Assembly: GCF_023544465.1 (NCBI RefSeq)
Contig: NZ_JALPVL010000015.1
Coordinates: forward strand, 269,849-333,848
From: Paractinoplanes maris
Lineage (GTDB): Bacteria > Actinomycetota > Actinomycetes > Mycobacteriales > Micromonosporaceae
Direction of reading: 5' to 3'
Length of the DNA: 64,000 nucleotides
Shown: one piece after another, positions 62,334-64,000 of the stretch
How positions within the stretch are numbered: position 1 is the stretch's first letter
Layout: every line of letters starts with the position of its first letter
Notes under the pieces: model-generated
The model's input: only the letters and a program-made list of their open reading frames with translations
What the model was told of the DNA's origin: nothing
Database searches by the model: none
Made by a program: the position numbers and the translations under genes

Positions 62334-63590
62334 GTGACTCTCGTAGACGACCTGACATGGCGTGGACTGATCCAGGACTCGACCGACCCGGCCGCGCTGG
62401 CCACGGCACTGACCGGCGGGTCGATCACGTTCTACGTGGGCTTCGACCCCACCGCCGCGTCGCTGCACGTCGGTCACCTCATGCAGGTCATCACGGCTGG
62501 CCGGCTCCAGCGCGCCGGCCACCGCCCGCTGTTGCTGGTCGGCGGGGCCACCGGTCAGATCGGCGACCCGCGCGAGTCGAGCGAGCGCACCCTCAATTCA
62601 CCGGAGGTGGTGCAGAGCTGGGTCGAGCGCATTCGGGCCCAGCTCGCACCGTTCGTCACCTACGACGGCGACAACGCGGCCACGCTGGTCAACAACCTGG
62701 ACTGGACCGGCCCGACGTCGGTCATCGAGTTCCTGCGCGACGTCGGCAAGCACTTCCCGGTCAACAAAATGCTGGCTCGCGACGTGGTGCGCAACCGGCT
62801 CGAGAGCGGCATCAGTTTCACCGAGTTCAGCTACCAGCTGCTCCAGGCCAACGACTTCTACCAGCTGCATGAGCGCCACGGCTGTGCGCTGCAGTTCGGC
62901 GGCTCCGACCAGTGGGGCAACATCACGGCCGGCGTCGACTTCGTGCGGCGCCGCGGGGCCGGTCCGGTGCACGCCTTCACCACCCCGCTCGTGCTCAAGG
63001 CCGACGGCACCAAGTTCGGCAAGAGCGAGGGCGGTGCGGTCTGGCTCGACCCCGAGATGACCTCGCCGTACGCGTTCTACCAGTTCTGGATCAACGCGGA
63101 CGACCGCGACGTCAACAACTACCTGCGCTACTTCAGCTTCAAGAGCCGCGAGGAGCTCGAAGAGCTGGAGAAGGCCACCGCCGACCGCCCGCAGGCCCGG
63201 CTGGCCCAGCGGGCGCTGGCCGAGGAGATGACTGCCCTGGTCCACGGCGAGTCCGAGGCACAGCAGGCCGTGATGGCCAGCCAGGCGTTGTTCGGCCGAG
63301 GTTCCCTCGACCAGCTTTCCCCCGAGACGCTGCGGGCGGCTCTGGGCGAGGCCGGGCTTCTTTCCGTACGCGGGGAGCTGCCGAATTACACGTCGTTGCT
63401 CAAGGAGTCGGGTTTGGTGGCGAGCGCGAACGAGGCGAGGCGCACGATCACCGAGGGCGGCGCCTACGTGAACAACGAGCGGATCACCGATGGCGAGGCC
63501 GTGCCTCCGCTCAGTTCCCTGTTGCACGGCAAGTTCCTGGTGCTGCGTCGCGGCAAGCGCACGTTCGCCGGCGTGGAGTTCGGCTCTTAG
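62334..63590 (+). CDS. tyrS: Tyrosyl-tRNA synthetase
   Basis: 418 residues from GTG 62334. The HIGH-like motif is SLHVGHLM, and KMSKS appears as KFGKS. The tyrosine-binding QFGGSDQWGNI and the C-terminal S4 RNA-binding domain (from ~350, with SANEARRTITEGGAYVNNER) are present. It charges tRNA-Tyr. A strong hairpin follows, then the rRNA promoters, placing tyrS directly upstream of an rRNA operon. Confidence 0.96.
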   Translation: MTLVDDLTWRGLIQDSTDPAALATALTGGSITFYVGFDPTAASLHVGHLMQVITAGRLQRAGHRPLLLVGGATGQIGDPRESSERTLNSPEVVQSWVERIRAQLAPFVTYDGDNAATLVNNLDWTGPTSVIEFLRDVGKHFPVNKMLARDVVRNRLESGISFTEFSYQLLQANDFYQLHERHGCALQFGGSDQWGNITAGVDFVRRRGAGPVHAFTTPLVLKADGTKFGKSEGGAVWLDPEMTSPYAFYQFWINADDRDVNNYLRYFSFKSREELEELEKATADRPQARLAQRALAEEMTALVHGESEAQQAVMASQALFGRGSLDQLSPETLRAALGEAGLLSVRGELPNYTSLLKESGLVASANEARRTITEGGAYVNNERITDGEAVPPLSSLLHGKFLVLRRGKRTFAGVEFGS

Positions 63591-63618
63591 GCCTCTGACC
63601 TGAGGTTTCTCGGTCCCC

Positions 63619-63648
63619 GGCCCCCTGTGACGTGGTTCGCAGGGGGCC
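63619..63648 (+). terminator. Terminator after tyrS
   Basis: A 9-bp stem (GGCCCCCTG / CAGGGGGCC) with a 12-nt loop lies 28 nt after the tyrS stop. The stem ends 3 nt before the first rRNA promoter -35. Confidence 0.75.
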
Positions 63649-63651
63649 GAT

Positions 63652-63680
63652 TTGGCGTCCATGGGACGGCCCTGTAATGT
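63652..63680 (+). promoter_or_regulatory. rRNA operon promoter P1
   Basis: TTGGCG (-35) and TAATGT (-10) are separated by exactly 17 bp and followed directly by TTACCGAG, the same downstream octamer as at the second promoter. Confidence 0.75.
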
Positions 63681-63840
63681 TTACCGAGCCGCCAGGGAGA
63701 CGGGCGAGCGAGCGGGACTCTTCAGAGGCCCGGCGCGGCCGTCCTGGAGGAACCCCAGAGAAATACCTCAGCAATAGCTGGTGTAGATTTCTGCGGGCTC
63801 GAGCAGTTCCGATCGCGAATTTCCGGCGGATTACCGGGGT

Positions 63841-63869
63841 TTGACGAAAAGGAAAAGCCCGAGTAAAGT
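63841..63869 (+). promoter_or_regulatory. rRNA operon promoter P2
   Basis: TTGACG (-35) and TAAAGT (-10) with a 17-bp spacer are followed at once by TTACCGAG. It lies about 30 nt before the conserved leader, a strong SigA-type actinomycete rrn promoter. The stretch between P1 and P2 (63689-63840) shows nothing else recognisable. Confidence 0.88.
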
Positions 63870-63902
63870 TTACCGAGTGCCCCGGGGCGGTTGACCGGGT
63901 GT

Positions 63903-64000
63903 GGTTGTTCTTTGAGAACTCAACAGGGTGCTTGATAAGCCAGTGCCAATTAGTAATACCCCGGCCGGCTTACTCCTTTCTTCGGATAGGGGTGTCGGTT
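63903..64000 (+). other. rRNA leader with anti-termination/processing motif (16S gene starts beyond the window)
   Basis: TTGTTCTTTGAGAACTCAAC at 63905 is the conserved actinobacterial rRNA leader element (boxA/RNase III-processing region) that precedes 16S rRNA by roughly 100-250 nt. The remaining bases are A/T-rich leader sequence. The 16S gene itself is outside. Confidence 0.85.

Noticed and set aside
63870..64000. Start of the 16S rRNA gene inside the window
   Set aside because: Only the leader with TTGAGAACTCAAC is seen; the 16S 5' end (AGAGTTTGATC) is not reached.

Overview
The window is about 72% G+C chromosomal DNA from a Micromonosporaceae-type actinomycete, most likely Actinoplanes or a close relative. 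The evidence is extreme third-position GC, frequent GTG starts, dense ATGA/GTGA start-stop overlaps, lipoprotein-fed sugar uptake with no local ATPase, and tyrS followed directly by an actinobacterial rRNA leader. The right edge stops just before a 16S rRNA gene; no rRNA or tRNA gene lies inside the window, and there is no phage, IS element or CRISPR array.

Layout. (1) 1-6627, minus strand: an exopolysaccharide operon, transcribed as polysaccharide deacetylase, DegT-type aminotransferase, GT4 glycosyltransferase, Wzz/BY-kinase-like protein, Wzx-like flippase, and a Wzy/O-antigen-ligase-like protein cut by the window edge. A FemAB/GNAT-like gene diverges from it. (2) 8064-10308: Tat-exported ferritin-like protein and an Nramp Mn transporter. 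(3) 10545-23021: a GGDEF remnant, then a maltodextrin locus: LacI regulator, MalE, MalF, MalG, a cytoplasmic GH13 enzyme and a 1790-residue secreted amylase-pullulanase. The secreted enzyme cuts starch and pullulan, the ABC importer takes up maltodextrins (its ATPase must be encoded elsewhere), and the GH13 enzyme finishes them inside. (4) 23018-29801: HAMP-PAS-GGDEF-EAL protein, histidine phosphatase, NAD(P)HX dehydratase, CBS protein, and a TetR/MFS efflux pair with a clear palindromic operator.

(5) 29882-35206: a membrane-anchored STAND-like ATPase with nine 45-residue TPR-like repeats, an internally deleted GNAT, and a receiver-PAS-GAF-histidine kinase hybrid. (6) 35333-46815: accessory genes: MFS pumps, PadR/HAAS pair, ArsR/MFS pair, amidase, GyrI-like protein, a frameshifted P1 peptidase, an ECF sigma factor with a membrane partner, a nucleotidyltransferase, GNAT and DUF1062. 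(7) 46991-52362: PucR regulator divergent from a complete PotABCD-type polyamine ABC operon. (8) 52421-58008: nucleotidyltransferase, a degenerate ~74-bp tandem repeat array, small membrane protein, RibD-like reductase, an S12 hydrolase fragment, and a CPBP protease/histidine kinase/response regulator operon. (9) 58066-64000: 3-methyladenine glycosylase, CAP-domain protein, orphan PemK-like protein, adenylate kinase and PPK2 with overlapping stop codons, tyrS, and two tandem rRNA promoters plus leader.

The most unusual items are the STAND/TPR protein, the non-coding 74-bp array, the BY-kinase lacking both its P-loop lysine and its tail tyrosines, an amino-acid repeat array that runs through a stop codon, and four decayed genes (GGDEF, GNAT, P1 peptidase, S12 hydrolase). 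No complete new multi-gene system could be demonstrated from sequence alone.
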